In this document: piece by piece, positions 9,051 to 17,221 of the stretch | How positions within the stretch are numbered: position 1 is the stretch's first letter | How the letters are laid out: each line of letters begins with the position of its first letter | Assembly (NCBI RefSeq): GCF_014643535.1 | Contig: NZ_BMJQ01000010.1 | Span: forward strand, 1-64,000 | Length of the DNA: 64,000 nt | From: Aliidongia dinghuensis | GTDB lineage: Bacteria > Pseudomonadota > Alphaproteobacteria > ATCC43930 > CGMCC-115725 | Reading direction: 5' to 3' | Made by a program: the position numbers and the translations under genes | The notes under the pieces: generated by a model | What the model saw: the letters and a program-made list of their open reading frames with translations, nothing else | What the model was told of the DNA's origin: nothing | The model's database searches: none

Positions 9051-10028
9051 ATGGTCTTCCTGCTGCGCCGGCTCGGCTTCTATGTCGCGGCCTTCCTGTT
9101 CGCCGCGACGTTCAATTTCCTCATTCCCCGTCTCATGCCGGGCAACCCGATCGACACGATGTTCGCCCAGGCGGGCACGGCCCTGCCGCCCGAGAGCCTG
9201 GACGCGCTCAAGGCGACGTTCGGCTTCCTCGACGCGCCGCTGCCGGTGCAGTACCTGCACTATCTCGGCAGCGTCTTCACCTGGGACCTCGGGCTCTCGG
9301 TCAAGTTCTATCCGCTCACGGTCAACCAGGTGCTGCTCCGGGCGCTGCCCTGGACGCTGCTCCTGGTAATGACCTCGTCCCTGACCGCCTTCGCGATCGG
9401 CTCGCTCGCCGGCGCGCGGGCCGCCTGGCGGCGCGGCGGCACCTTCGACAGCGTGGGGGCGCCTGGCGCGCTCATGCTGCAGGCGGTGCCGCCGCTCGTG
9501 ACCTCGCTCTTGGCGCTCTCGCTGTTCTCGATCAGCTTGAAGTGGCTGCCGACCGGCTTCGCCTGGGACCCGATGCTCGACCTCACCTGGTCCTGGGCCT
9601 CGGTCTCAAGCGTGCTCATCCACGCGGTGCTGCCGGTCGCGACCATGGCCTTGGCCCAGATCGGCGGCTACCTCGTCACCATGCGCAACAGCATGATCAA
9701 TCTGCTGGGCGAGGATTACATCACGCTGGGCCAGGCGAAGGGCCTCTCCGACCGACGGCTCAGGCTCGTCTATGCCGCCTACAATGCGCTGCTGCCGGCC
9801 TTGACCAGCTTCGCCATGAGCTTGGGCGCCGTGTTCGGCGGCTCGCTCGTGACCGAAGTCGTCTTCAACTACCCGGGCTTGGGCTACACGCTCTATGAAG
9901 GCATCACGTCGCGCGACTATCCGCTGATCCAGGGTCAACTGCTGATCATGACGCTCGCCATGCTGAGCGCCAATTTCGTCGCGGACACGCTCTACATCCT
10001 CGTCGACCCCCGCCTGAGGAGGGCCTGA
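9051..10028 (+). CDS. ABC transporter permease 1 (DppB/OppB type)
   Basis: 325-residue inner-membrane protein with about six membrane segments. N-terminal FLLRRLGFYVAAFLFAATFN and the downstream MPGNPID are typical of DppB/OppB-type permeases. The cytoplasmic coupling (EAA) loop is seen at GEDYITLGQAKGLSDRR. ATG at 9051 is preferred over the adjacent GTG at 9048 because GGAG at 9040-9043 then sits 7 nt away. It should pair with the second permease to form the channel. Confidence 0.92.
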   Translation: MVFLLRRLGFYVAAFLFAATFNFLIPRLMPGNPIDTMFAQAGTALPPESLDALKATFGFLDAPLPVQYLHYLGSVFTWDLGLSVKFYPLTVNQVLLRALPWTLLLVMTSSLTAFAIGSLAGARAAWRRGGTFDSVGAPGALMLQAVPPLVTSLLALSLFSISLKWLPTGFAWDPMLDLTWSWASVSSVLIHAVLPVATMALAQIGGYLVTMRNSMINLLGEDYITLGQAKGLSDRRLRLVYAAYNALLPALTSFAMSLGAVFGGSLVTEVVFNYPGLGYTLYEGITSRDYPLIQGQLLIMTLAMLSANFVADTLYILVDPRLRRA

Positions 10029-10072
10029 TCATCGCCGCGATCCTTCTGGCGCTGACGAGCAATCGCAAGGCC

Positions 10073-10921
10073 TTGGTCGGCCTCGTCGTCGTCGGCTTCT
10101 TTATCCTGGTGGCGCTGTTCGCCCCGTTCGTCGCGCCGGCCGGGCCGAACCAGCGGGTGGCCCGGCCGCACGAGCCGCCGAGTGCGGAACATGTGCTGGG
10201 CTCGACCCGCATGGGCCGCGACGTGCTCTCGCAGACCATCCACGGCACGCGCACCTCGCTCATGGTGGGCTTCGTCGCCGGCCTGGTCGTGACCGTGGTC
10301 GGCGTCGCAGTCGGGGTCACCTCGGGCTATTTCGGCGGCCGGGTCGACGAGGCGCTCAATTTGCTCACCAACGTCGTGCTGGTCATCCCGAACCTGCCGC
10401 TGATGCTGGTGCTGGCCGCCTTCGTCGGCGAAGCCGGGCCACTCACCATCGCGACCATCATCGGCTTGACCGCCTGGGGCTGGGGCGCCCGCGTCACGCG
10501 CGCCCAAACCCTGAGCCTGCGCCAGCGCGACTACATCCTCGCGTCCGAGCTCCTGGGCGAGCCCGCCTGGCGCATCATCCTGGTCGAGCTCTTGCCGAAC
10601 CTCACCTCGATCATCGGCTTCAACTTCATCGGCAGCGTGCTCTACGCGCTTATCACCGAGGCGACGCTAGAGTTCCTGGGCCTGGGCGACCCGCTGGCCT
10701 TGAGCTGGGGCACCAACCTCTACCATGCTCAGGAGACCTCGGCGCTCCGGGTCGGCGCCTGGTGGGAGATCGCAGCACCCAGCCTGGCGCTCGTCCTGTT
10801 CGGCTCGGGCCTGTCGCTCATCAATTTCGCCGTCGACGAGATCGCCAACCCGCGCCTGCGCACCTTGCGCGTGCCGAAGCGGATCCTGGCGGCGCTCCGG
10901 CCGGTCGGCCCGGCGGAATGA
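10073..10921 (+). CDS. ABC transporter permease 2 (DppC/OppC type)
   Basis: At least 282 residues, inner membrane, OppC-type: PNQRVARPHEPPSAEHVLGS followed by the GRDVLSQ segment is the classic periplasmic loop of this family, and RQRDYILASELLGEPAWR is the coupling loop. The start is odd. TTG at 10073 falls inside the first membrane helix; the frame is open upstream to at least 10025 and reads as a normal N-terminus (SNRKALVGL), yet has no ATG, GTG or TTG there. A good Shine-Dalgarno (GAGGAGGG, 10016-10023) precedes CTG 10025, ATC 10028 and ATC 10031. The coordinates given are the conservative TTG start. Confidence 0.88.
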   Translation: MVGLVVVGFFILVALFAPFVAPAGPNQRVARPHEPPSAEHVLGSTRMGRDVLSQTIHGTRTSLMVGFVAGLVVTVVGVAVGVTSGYFGGRVDEALNLLTNVVLVIPNLPLMLVLAAFVGEAGPLTIATIIGLTAWGWGARVTRAQTLSLRQRDYILASELLGEPAWRIILVELLPNLTSIIGFNFIGSVLYALITEATLEFLGLGDPLALSWGTNLYHAQETSALRVGAWWEIAAPSLALVLFGSGLSLINFAVDEIANPRLRTLRVPKRILAALRPVGPAE

Positions 10922-11772
10922 CGGTAATCGCCATGACCGAGGTCAAGCCCCCTCCGCTCCTCAGCGTCCGCGAGCTCTGCGTCGACTATGCGACGCCCAA
11001 GGGCTTGAAGCGCGCGGTCGACCGGGCGTCATTTACGCTGGACGCGAACGAAGTGCTGGGCCTCGCCGGCGAGTCGGGCTCCGGCAAGAGCACGGTCGCC
11101 TTCGCCATCGCGCGGCTGCATCGCCCGCCCGCCTTCATCACCGGCGGCAGCATCCTGCTCGACGGCACGGATGTTCTCGCGCTTGAGGGCGAAGCGCTCC
11201 GGCAATGGCGCTGGCGCGACGTGAGCGTCGTGCTCCAGAGTGCCATGAACGCGCTCAACCCGCTCTTGACCGTCGAGGCGCAGTTCGCCGACCTGTTCCG
11301 CGCCCACGGCATCCGCGACAAGGCCGAGATCCGCGAGCGCAGCGCCGAGCTCATGCGCCTGGTCGGGATCGCGCCCGACCGGCTCCGGGACTATCCGCAC
11401 CGCTTCTCCGGCGGCATGCGCCAGCGCCTCGTCATCGCCATGGCGCTGGCCTTGAGCCCCAAGCTCATCATCATGGACGAGCCGACGACGGCGCTCGACG
11501 TGGTGGTGCAGCGCGAGCTTCTGCAGGAAGTGTCGGCGCTCCGTCGGCAGCTCGGGTTCTCGGTGCTGTTCATCACCCATGACCTGGCGCTCATGAGCCA
11601 GTTCTGCGACCGGATCGGCATCATGCTGAACGGCGCGCTCGTCGAGCAGGGCGAGCCAGAGCAGATGATCGACGCGCCGCAGCATCCCTATACGCGCAAG
11701 CTGTGGCAGGCGATCCCGCCACTGCACCCGCCGCGGATGCCGCCGCGCCGGGTCCTGGAGAAGATGCCGTGA
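10918..11772 (+). CDS. ABC transporter ATP-binding protein 1 (DppD/OppD type)
   Basis: 284-residue ATPase of the importer. Walker A GESGSGKST, ABC signature FSGGMRQR, Walker B LIIMDEPTTALD and the switch histidine in FITHDL are intact. The C-terminal DAPQHPYTRKL is the typical Opp/Dpp tail. Its ATG overlaps the permease stop as ATGA, indicating translational coupling. A second in-frame ATG lies at 10933. It powers uptake together with the next gene. Confidence 0.93.
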   Translation: MTVIAMTEVKPPPLLSVRELCVDYATPKGLKRAVDRASFTLDANEVLGLAGESGSGKSTVAFAIARLHRPPAFITGGSILLDGTDVLALEGEALRQWRWRDVSVVLQSAMNALNPLLTVEAQFADLFRAHGIRDKAEIRERSAELMRLVGIAPDRLRDYPHRFSGGMRQRLVIAMALALSPKLIIMDEPTTALDVVVQRELLQEVSALRRQLGFSVLFITHDLALMSQFCDRIGIMLNGALVEQGEPEQMIDAPQHPYTRKLWQAIPPLHPPRMPPRRVLEKMP

Positions 11773-12677
11773 GCGCACCGATCCTCGAGACCCGCAAGCT
11801 CGGCATGATCTATCGCGGCCATCGCGAGGTGGCGGCGCTCTCCGACGTCAGCTTCACGCTCGAGCGCGGCCGGGCCCTGGCGCTCGTCGGCGAGTCCGGC
11901 TCGGGCAAGAGCACCTGCGCCAAGCTCTTGACGCGCATGGTGGCGGCGACCGACGGCCAGATCCTGTTCGACGGCCGGGACGTGACCCGGCCTGGCGACC
12001 GGCGCGAGGTGCTGGCCTATCGGTGCCAGGTGCAGATGGTGTTCCAGGACCCCTTCGCGGCGCTCAACCCGGCGCACGACGTGCGTCATCACCTGACGCG
12101 CCCGCTCGCGCTCCACAAGCCGGAGCTCGGCCGCGCCGAGCGCGAAGACCGCGCGGATGAACTGGCGCTCGCGGTCGGCCTCGATCCGGTCGAAACGCTC
12201 GGCAAATATCCGCACGAGCTGTCGGGCGGCCAGCGCCAGCGCGTCAACCTGGCGCGCGCCATGGCGGTCGAGCCGGCCGTGCTGATCGCCGACGAGCCGA
12301 CCTCGATGCTCGACGTCTCGATCCGCTTGAATGTGCTCGACATGCTGAAGCCGCTGAAGCGTGAGCGCGGCGTCGCCATGCTCTACATCACCCACGACAT
12401 CGCAACCGCGCGCTACGTGGCCGAGGATACGGCGGTGCTGTTCGGCGGCCGCATCGTGGAGATGGGCCCGACCGACGCGATCATCGACGCGCCGCACCAT
12501 CCCTATACCCGGCTGCTGCTCGCCGCGGTGCCGGAGGTCGGCCGGTCGTTCGCCGCGGAGGACGCGAGCCTGGTCCGGCACGCCGATCGCATCCGCGAGA
12601 TCAGCCGGGAACCCGGCCCGCTGAACGAGGTGGCGCCCGGCCATTTCGTGCGCGACTGCGCCGACCTGCCCTTCTAG
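11769..12677 (+). CDS. ABC transporter ATP-binding protein 2 (DppF/OppF type)
   Basis: 302-residue ATPase, last gene of the importer operon. Walker A GESGSGKST, signature LSGGQRQR, Walker B VLIADEPTSMLD and ITHD are present. GTG at 11769 overlaps the stop of the preceding ATPase (GTGA), and everything upstream in frame is shadow of that gene. The C-terminus (GPLNEVAPGHFVRDC) matches the oligopeptide-transporter C-terminal extension of OppF-like proteins. Confidence 0.93.
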   Translation: MSAPILETRKLGMIYRGHREVAALSDVSFTLERGRALALVGESGSGKSTCAKLLTRMVAATDGQILFDGRDVTRPGDRREVLAYRCQVQMVFQDPFAALNPAHDVRHHLTRPLALHKPELGRAEREDRADELALAVGLDPVETLGKYPHELSGGQRQRVNLARAMAVEPAVLIADEPTSMLDVSIRLNVLDMLKPLKRERGVAMLYITHDIATARYVAEDTAVLFGGRIVEMGPTDAIIDAPHHPYTRLLLAAVPEVGRSFAAEDASLVRHADRIREISREPGPLNEVAPGHFVRDCADLPF

Positions 12678-12713
12678 CCCCGATCCCGCGATGAGGCCGT
12701 AGCAGGGATGCCG

Positions 12714-12772
12714 CCCGGCAGAAACGACCCGGCAAGTTCTGCCGGGTGGCGCTCCCTGCCCGGCGTATTTTT
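12714..12772 (+). terminator. Terminator region with two competing hairpins after the ABC operon
   Basis: A perfect 10-bp stem (12714-12723 with 12737-12746) competes with a second hairpin that reuses 12741-12746 paired with 12759-12764. The second hairpin is followed by T5 at 12768-12772. It lies 36 nt past the last ABC gene, so termination of that operon is the simplest reading. Confidence 0.65.
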
Positions 12773-12865
12773 CTATTAAGCGACTGAGAAGGCGGAAACT
12801 GGCTCGCGGCCGGCGGATTGCTCTTGGCAGAAGGTCCTAACCCCTTGATCTGAGGAGGGTCCTTC

Positions 12866-13741
12866 ATGAGCGTCAGCAGCATCTCGCAAGCCGACGTCTT
12901 CCAGCAGTGGCAAGAGCTGCAACAGCGGCTCAGGGCCGCAGAGACGACGAGCGCCAGTTCAGCCAGCAGCGCCAGTTCCAGCAGCAGCGACAGCAACTCG
13001 ATCACCAACGGTTCGACGGCCAACGCCGCGCCGCCCGCCTTCTTTCAGCTGCTCAACATCAACTTCCTGACCGGGCTGTCGAGCGACAGCAGCTCGGGCA
13101 CGGGCAGCGCGAGCACGAGTACCAGCACGGACGCGACCAGCGCCAGCAGTGCCACCAGCACCAGCAGCTCGAGCACGACCTCGACGGCGCTCGAAAGCGC
13201 ACTCGAAGCGCTGCTGAAGGCGCTCCAGGACGGGTCGCCTCCACCCCCGCCGGCTCAGACCGCCGACGGCACGTCCTCGAGCGATTCGAGCAGCACGAGC
13301 GCCAGTAACACGAGCGCCAGTAACACGAGCACGAGCAGCACGAGTGCCTCCACCTCGACGAGCACGACGACCAGCTCGAGCAGCGACAGCACGTCGACGA
13401 GCCCTGTCGACCAGTTGGCGAGCGAGCTGCAGTCGCTGCTGGCGCAGCTGCAGACCGATCTCGCCGCGTTCGAGAACGCCAGCACATCCAACAGCACCAG
13501 CACGACCGCGTCGGCCACCTCGGCATCGACCAGCACGACGGCGAGCTCGAGCAGCGACAGCCAGACCGCATCGGCCTCGACCGACCAGAACCAATCAACT
13601 GGCGTGCATCACCACCATCATCGCCACCATGTCGAGTCCTACGCCCAGAACCAGCAACTGGGCGACAATGCCGATACCAGCAGCGATTCCTCGAGCAGCT
13701 CGTCGAGCGACAGCAGCCTGATCAGCGATCTCGTCGCCTAA
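12866..13741 (+). CDS. Ser/Thr-rich low-complexity protein with His cluster, unknown function
   Basis: 291 residues; by hand count about 92 Ser and 42 Thr, close to half the protein. Two short ordered islands interrupt the low-complexity stretches: a hydrophobic segment around AFFQLLNINFLTGL (residues 58-71) and two helical Leu/Ala-rich segments, one near TALESALEALLKALQ and one near VDQLASELQSLLAQLQTDLAAF. A run of five histidines plus HRHH lies near residue 250. No signal peptide or lipobox. The gene is supported by GAGGAGGG at 12852-12859 before the ATG and by the clean plus-strand frame; the minus-strand open frames over it are compositional shadows. It follows the ABC operon terminator, so it has its own promoter. 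I do not recognise a family; a secreted or surface filament-like role would be a guess. Confidence 0.75.
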   Translation: MSVSSISQADVFQQWQELQQRLRAAETTSASSASSASSSSSDSNSITNGSTANAAPPAFFQLLNINFLTGLSSDSSSGTGSASTSTSTDATSASSATSTSSSSTTSTALESALEALLKALQDGSPPPPPAQTADGTSSSDSSSTSASNTSASNTSTSSTSASTSTSTTTSSSSDSTSTSPVDQLASELQSLLAQLQTDLAAFENASTSNSTSTTASATSASTSTTASSSSDSQTASASTDQNQSTGVHHHHHRHHVESYAQNQQLGDNADTSSDSSSSSSSDSSLISDLVA

Positions 13742-13956
13742 AGGCGGCGCCGACGGCGCAAGCACCCGAGAGCAGGGCACGAGGGCAGACCGTCCAAAGG
13801 GCGGTCCCGCCTTCGCCCTTGCCGTGCATTTTTCGGGCGACACGGCTTTCCAAGCGCCGGTCGTCCGGCCTACGCTCCCCCATCTATCGAACGGCGTCGG
13901 TGCAAAGTCGGGAGGCGAGCCATGACGGCGTCTGAAACCAGGCCGGGTGCCACCTG

Positions 13957-14592
13957 ATGCTCTACGTGCCGACGCTGCTGCAGGCGATCGACCTGATCGG
14001 CACCTTCGTCTTCGCGCTGAGCGGCGCCGTCGCCGGCGTGCGCCGCGGGCTCGATCTGTTCGGCGTGCTCGTCGTCGCCTTCGTCGCCGCCGTGTTCGGC
14101 GGCATCACCCGCGACATCGTCATCGGCGCCGTGCCGCCCGACGCGCTACGGCACCCGCACTACATGGTACTGGCTGCGACGGCCGGGCTCCTCACCTTCC
14201 GCTGGTATCCGCTGGTCGCGCGCTTCACCTACCCCGTCCGCCTGTTCGACGCCGCCGGCCTGGCGCTCTTCGCGGTGGCCGGCACGGAAAAGGCGCTGCA
14301 TCACGGCCTAGACGGGCTCGCCGCCGCCGTCGTCGGCATGGTGACCGCGATCGGCGGCGGCGTCGTGCGCGACGTGCTGCTGGCCCAAGTGCCGGTCGTG
14401 TTGCGCGCGGACATTTATGCGGTGGCGGCCCTTGCGGGCGCGCTCATCGTCGTGGCCGGCGATCGCCTGGCGCTGCCGGAGGCCCCAGTGGCCATCCTCG
14501 GCGCCGCGGTCTGCTTCGCGCTCCGCGTGCTGGCGCTCTATCGCGGCTGGCAGCTGCCGGCATCGCGCTGGTACGCGAAGGGCGGTTCCTGA
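13957..14592 (+). CDS. Trimeric intracellular cation (TRIC) channel family protein (UPF0126, YicG-like)
   Basis: 211 residues, seven predicted membrane segments in two inverted-repeat halves. Each half carries the hallmark glycine-rich motif ending in RD: FGGITRD and IGGGVVRD. Prokaryotic members form trimeric monovalent-cation channels in the inner membrane. Length is normal for the family. No strong ribosome binding site precedes the ATG. It stands alone between the Ser-rich protein and a small membrane protein, so context adds nothing. Confidence 0.92.
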   Translation: MLYVPTLLQAIDLIGTFVFALSGAVAGVRRGLDLFGVLVVAFVAAVFGGITRDIVIGAVPPDALRHPHYMVLAATAGLLTFRWYPLVARFTYPVRLFDAAGLALFAVAGTEKALHHGLDGLAAAVVGMVTAIGGGVVRDVLLAQVPVVLRADIYAVAALAGALIVVAGDRLALPEAPVAILGAAVCFALRVLALYRGWQLPASRWYAKGGS

Positions 14593-14724
14593 GCGCCGGC
14601 ATCGACAATCCCTGCTTTTCGCCTCGCTCCCGACAGCGCCTTTAGGTTATGTCAACGGCGACCGCGGCCGGCACCTCCCACGCGAGCCCGGTCGCCCTCG
14701 CGGCAGTTTCTCGGGTTCGGCAAA

Positions 14725-15423
14725 GTGAACATACGGACATTGATCAAGCGGCTGATCGTCGTGGCGCTCTTCCTCGTCCTGGCGCCCGCGGCGCTTGCGC
14801 TCGAAGGCGCCTGGTCGCCGTACGCCCACCCGATCCTGCTCAAGGCCTATCACTATCTCATGGTCTGGCAGCCGCTCGTCGCGAGCTTGCTTGCCCTCGC
14901 CGCTGCCGGCATCGTGCTCGAGGCGGTGCAGCACTCGACGCGGCAGAGCGCGAAGGCGACGCTGCGCGCGGCACGGATCACCGCGCGGGCGACGGCCGCA
15001 GCGGCCGAGCGCACGCTGGCCGCCGCCACCGCCAAGGAGACAGCCCGCCGGAAGGCCCGGGACGAGCGGGAGCGCAAGGACCAGATCGACATCGCGCTCG
15101 ACGCGCTCAGCAAGCTGCAGGCGCTGATCCAATGCCTGCCGAGTGCCGGCGAGGAAAGCGAGCCGCAGTTCCTCGTCACCGGTCCCGCCGCCTTTCCCGG
15201 TCTTTCGACGCTCAGGCTCTACGGCGTCGAGATGCGCATCCGCACTCTCGACACCGGCATCGCCAAGGAATTCGCCGAGCTCGAGGCCTGGATCACCGCG
15301 ATCGTCGGCGACCGCGAGACGAAGCGGGACCGCAACGAGTTCCGCAAGGAAGGCGCCGTCCGACGCGCAGTGGCCGAACAGCTGCGCGAGAGGATCCAGG
15401 GCAGGCTCCGCTTCAGCGCATGA
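14725..15423 (+). CDS. Membrane protein with coiled-coil segment, unknown function
   Basis: 232 residues from a GTG start. The N-terminus (IKRLIVVALFLVLAPAALAL) looks like a signal peptide or first membrane helix, and a second helix lies at PLVASLLALAAAGIVLEAV. An Ala/Arg/Lys/Glu-rich stretch of about 60 residues follows and should be a coiled coil. A C-terminal region with several charged clusters ends the protein. No catalytic motif or known family was seen. It converges with the next gene. Confidence 0.6.
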   Translation: MNIRTLIKRLIVVALFLVLAPAALALEGAWSPYAHPILLKAYHYLMVWQPLVASLLALAAAGIVLEAVQHSTRQSAKATLRAARITARATAAAAERTLAAATAKETARRKARDERERKDQIDIALDALSKLQALIQCLPSAGEESEPQFLVTGPAAFPGLSTLRLYGVEMRIRTLDTGIAKEFAELEAWITAIVGDRETKRDRNEFRKEGAVRRAVAEQLRERIQGRLRFSA

Positions 15424-15460
15424 GCGGCATCGGCCGCAGCCCTCAGGCCTCCGCGCCAGA

Positions 15461-15937
15461 TCAGTTGCGCGTCAGGTCCCAATGGATCGTACAGGTCCGA
15501 TCGCTGCTCGCCGACGAGGTGCCTGTAATGTGTCCGTCTTGGACCTGGCCGTCGAACAGGATAGACGCCCCGTTCTCGCGGAAGGCGAGCTTGACCTTGC
15601 CGTTCGGCGCCACCGTGCCGGTCAGGAACTTGCCCTCCTTCATGGCGTAATCGGACTTGGCGTTGCCGTTCTCGTCGACCACGAGGACGAACTCGTGGAC
15701 GCCCAGGCTGCAGATGCCGGTCTGCAGCGTCGTATAGCCCGTATAGCGCCCGGCAATCGCCGCCGCCGGCTTCGGCGGTGCGCTGGACGGTGCCGCAGGC
15801 CCGGCCGGGAACGAGCGGCGGATGAACAGGCCGGCGATCACCAGCAGCGCCACGAACCCAAGAATGATCAGCACGAATGCCAAATACGAAGCGGCATTCT
15901 GCGTCGATTTCGCCGAGGCCATCGAACCCGAACCCAT
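15461..15937 (-). CDS. Single-pass membrane protein, unknown function
   Basis: 158 residues: a short Ser-rich N-terminus, one strong membrane helix (YLAFVLIILGFVALLVIAGL), a Pro/Ala linker, then a periplasmic beta-rich domain of about 95 residues with two cysteines (GICSLG and RTCTIHW) that could form a disulfide. The sequence GRYTGYTTLQ...GNAKSDYAMKEG...GKVKLAFREN suggests a small lipocalin-like or META-like barrel, but I do not recognise the family. An alternative ATG is at codon 6. Confidence 0.65.
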   Translation of the reverse strand: MGSGSMASAKSTQNAASYLAFVLIILGFVALLVIAGLFIRRSFPAGPAAPSSAPPKPAAAIAGRYTGYTTLQTGICSLGVHEFVLVVDENGNAKSDYAMKEGKFLTGTVAPNGKVKLAFRENGASILFDGQVQDGHITGTSSASSDRTCTIHWDLTRN

Positions 15938-16300
15938 GATTAGTGAAAATATCGGCTGAAAGCCTTGGCCGGCTTTTCGTCGCTCTTGGCAGGCGCCGCG
16001 ATCGCCAGGAGAAGCAACCGCAGAACCTCAACCACCAGTCTAAGCACGGCCATCGCCAAGGACCAGCGACGGGATGATCATCCACCTGGATTTGTGCGGT
16101 ACCTGTGTCCGTTGTCACACGCAAAGAAATAAAATTTCCTCTATTCTCTCGTATAGGATGCCGTGAACATCCTAGGTGAGAGCGCGTTCGCACAAGCCAC
16201 GCGCTTCGCCCCTTTCGACCATGTTGCGCGCGCGGCGGCCCATCTGCTGCTTCTTCCCGATCAGCGGATCGGCTCTGCAGCCTTTTGCAGAGGATAGGCC
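15938..16300. promoter_or_regulatory. Divergent intergenic region with 7-bp inverted repeat
   Basis: 363 nt without a credible gene, between two divergently transcribed genes. The segment 16120-16160 is AT-rich. A perfect inverted repeat TAGGATG/CATCCTA (16154-16160 and 16168-16174, 7-nt spacer) could be an operator or a small hairpin in the leader of the plus-strand gene. AGAGGA just before 16301 is the ribosome binding site of that gene. Confidence 0.45.
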
Positions 16301-17080
16301 ATGTCGTATCAGCTCGGACGTCTGCACCGGACCTACAATCCGCGGATCCCCCACATGAGCGCCTTGCTGGCGGGGCAGTCGCTGCCGCCGCCGCCGCCCA
16401 GCGTCGACTGGGCCGAGCACATGCCCGACAACCTCGGCATGATGCTCAACGATCGGTTGGGCGATTGCACCTGTGCTGCCTATTACCACGCGCAGCAGGT
16501 CTGGACCGCCAACACGCTGTCGGCGATGCAGACGCAGCCGGACGTGGATGTCGAGAAGCTCTACGTCCTCGCCTGCGGCTACAACCCGCGCGTCCCGGGC
16601 GAGGGACCGGGCGGCAACGAGCAGCATGTGTTGACCTACCTCCTGCGCCGCGGCGCGCCGTTCGGCCCGAACGGCCAGCAGAAGCACAAGATCGCCGCCT
16701 TCGTCGAGGTCGACCCCCGCAACACCGACGACGTCAAGCGCACGATCAACGATTGCGGCGTCGCCTATATCGGCTTCAACGTGCCGCAGTTCATCATGCC
16801 ACAGCCGCCGGCGACGCCGCCCCGCACGTGGGACGTGCAAGATACCGATACCAACATCATCGGCGGCCATGCGGTCGTGCTCGCCGGCTATGACGCGAGC
16901 GGCGCCCGCGTCATTTCCTGGGGCGAATATTTCACGATGACCTGGGCGTTCTTCGCCCAGTATGTCGACGAGGTCTATGCCATCGCCGACCCGAACTGGG
17001 TCGCCGTCAAAGGCACGACACCCGGCGGGCTGACCCTCGACGAGCTCGAAACGCAAATGCAGGCGCTGCAAGGGGCCTGA
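16301..17080 (+). CDS. Papain-like (C1-type fold) cysteine peptidase-like protein
   Basis: 259 residues. The order Cys-His-Asn/Trp expected of a papain-like fold is visible: LGDCTCAAYYHAQQ carries the candidate nucleophile cysteine, GGHAVVLAGYD the histidine, and ISWGEYF the SWG element that follows the third residue in papains. A Pro-rich turn (LPPPPPSVDW) precedes the cysteine. There is no signal peptide or propeptide, so it is either cytoplasmic or uses another route. Proteins of this type usually appear as uncharacterised proteins. Activity is inferred; an amidase or inactive fold is possible. It has its own promoter region and terminator. Confidence 0.7.
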   Translation: MSYQLGRLHRTYNPRIPHMSALLAGQSLPPPPPSVDWAEHMPDNLGMMLNDRLGDCTCAAYYHAQQVWTANTLSAMQTQPDVDVEKLYVLACGYNPRVPGEGPGGNEQHVLTYLLRRGAPFGPNGQQKHKIAAFVEVDPRNTDDVKRTINDCGVAYIGFNVPQFIMPQPPATPPRTWDVQDTDTNIIGGHAVVLAGYDASGARVISWGEYFTMTWAFFAQYVDEVYAIADPNWVAVKGTTPGGLTLDELETQMQALQGA

Positions 17081-17102
17081 TCGTCGCGCGCAGCACCTTG
17101 CG

Positions 17103-17130
17103 GGCGTCCCGGGCTCGTGTCCGGGGCGCC
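17103..17130 (+). terminator. Terminator-like hairpin after the papain-like gene
   Basis: A 10-bp stem with one G-T pair (17103-17112 with 17121-17130) encloses an 8-nt loop and is followed by TCTT. The weak T tract makes efficiency uncertain. Confidence 0.6.
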
Positions 17131-17200
17131 TCTTCATGCCGATACCGGCGTGCGGTGCGGGAATGACACGTGCGCTTTCGTGCAGGCTTCCCTTCGGCGA

Positions 17201-17212
17201 CTAATATATTAG
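17201..17212. promoter_or_regulatory. AT-rich palindrome, candidate GntR operator and -10 element
   Basis: The perfect palindrome CTAATATATTAG lies 9 nt before the gntR start codon in otherwise very GC-rich DNA. TAATAT inside it could serve as the -10 element. A dyad in this position suggests autoregulation by the FCD-type regulator, probably controlling uxuA as well. Confidence 0.6.
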
Positions 17213-17221
17213 TATGTCGCC

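Noticed and set aside
12959..13598. Minus-strand frames over the Ser/Thr-rich gene (Cys/Ser- or Arg/Gly-rich)
   Set aside because: Generated by AGC/ACG codon repeats; only the plus frame has a strong ribosome binding site.
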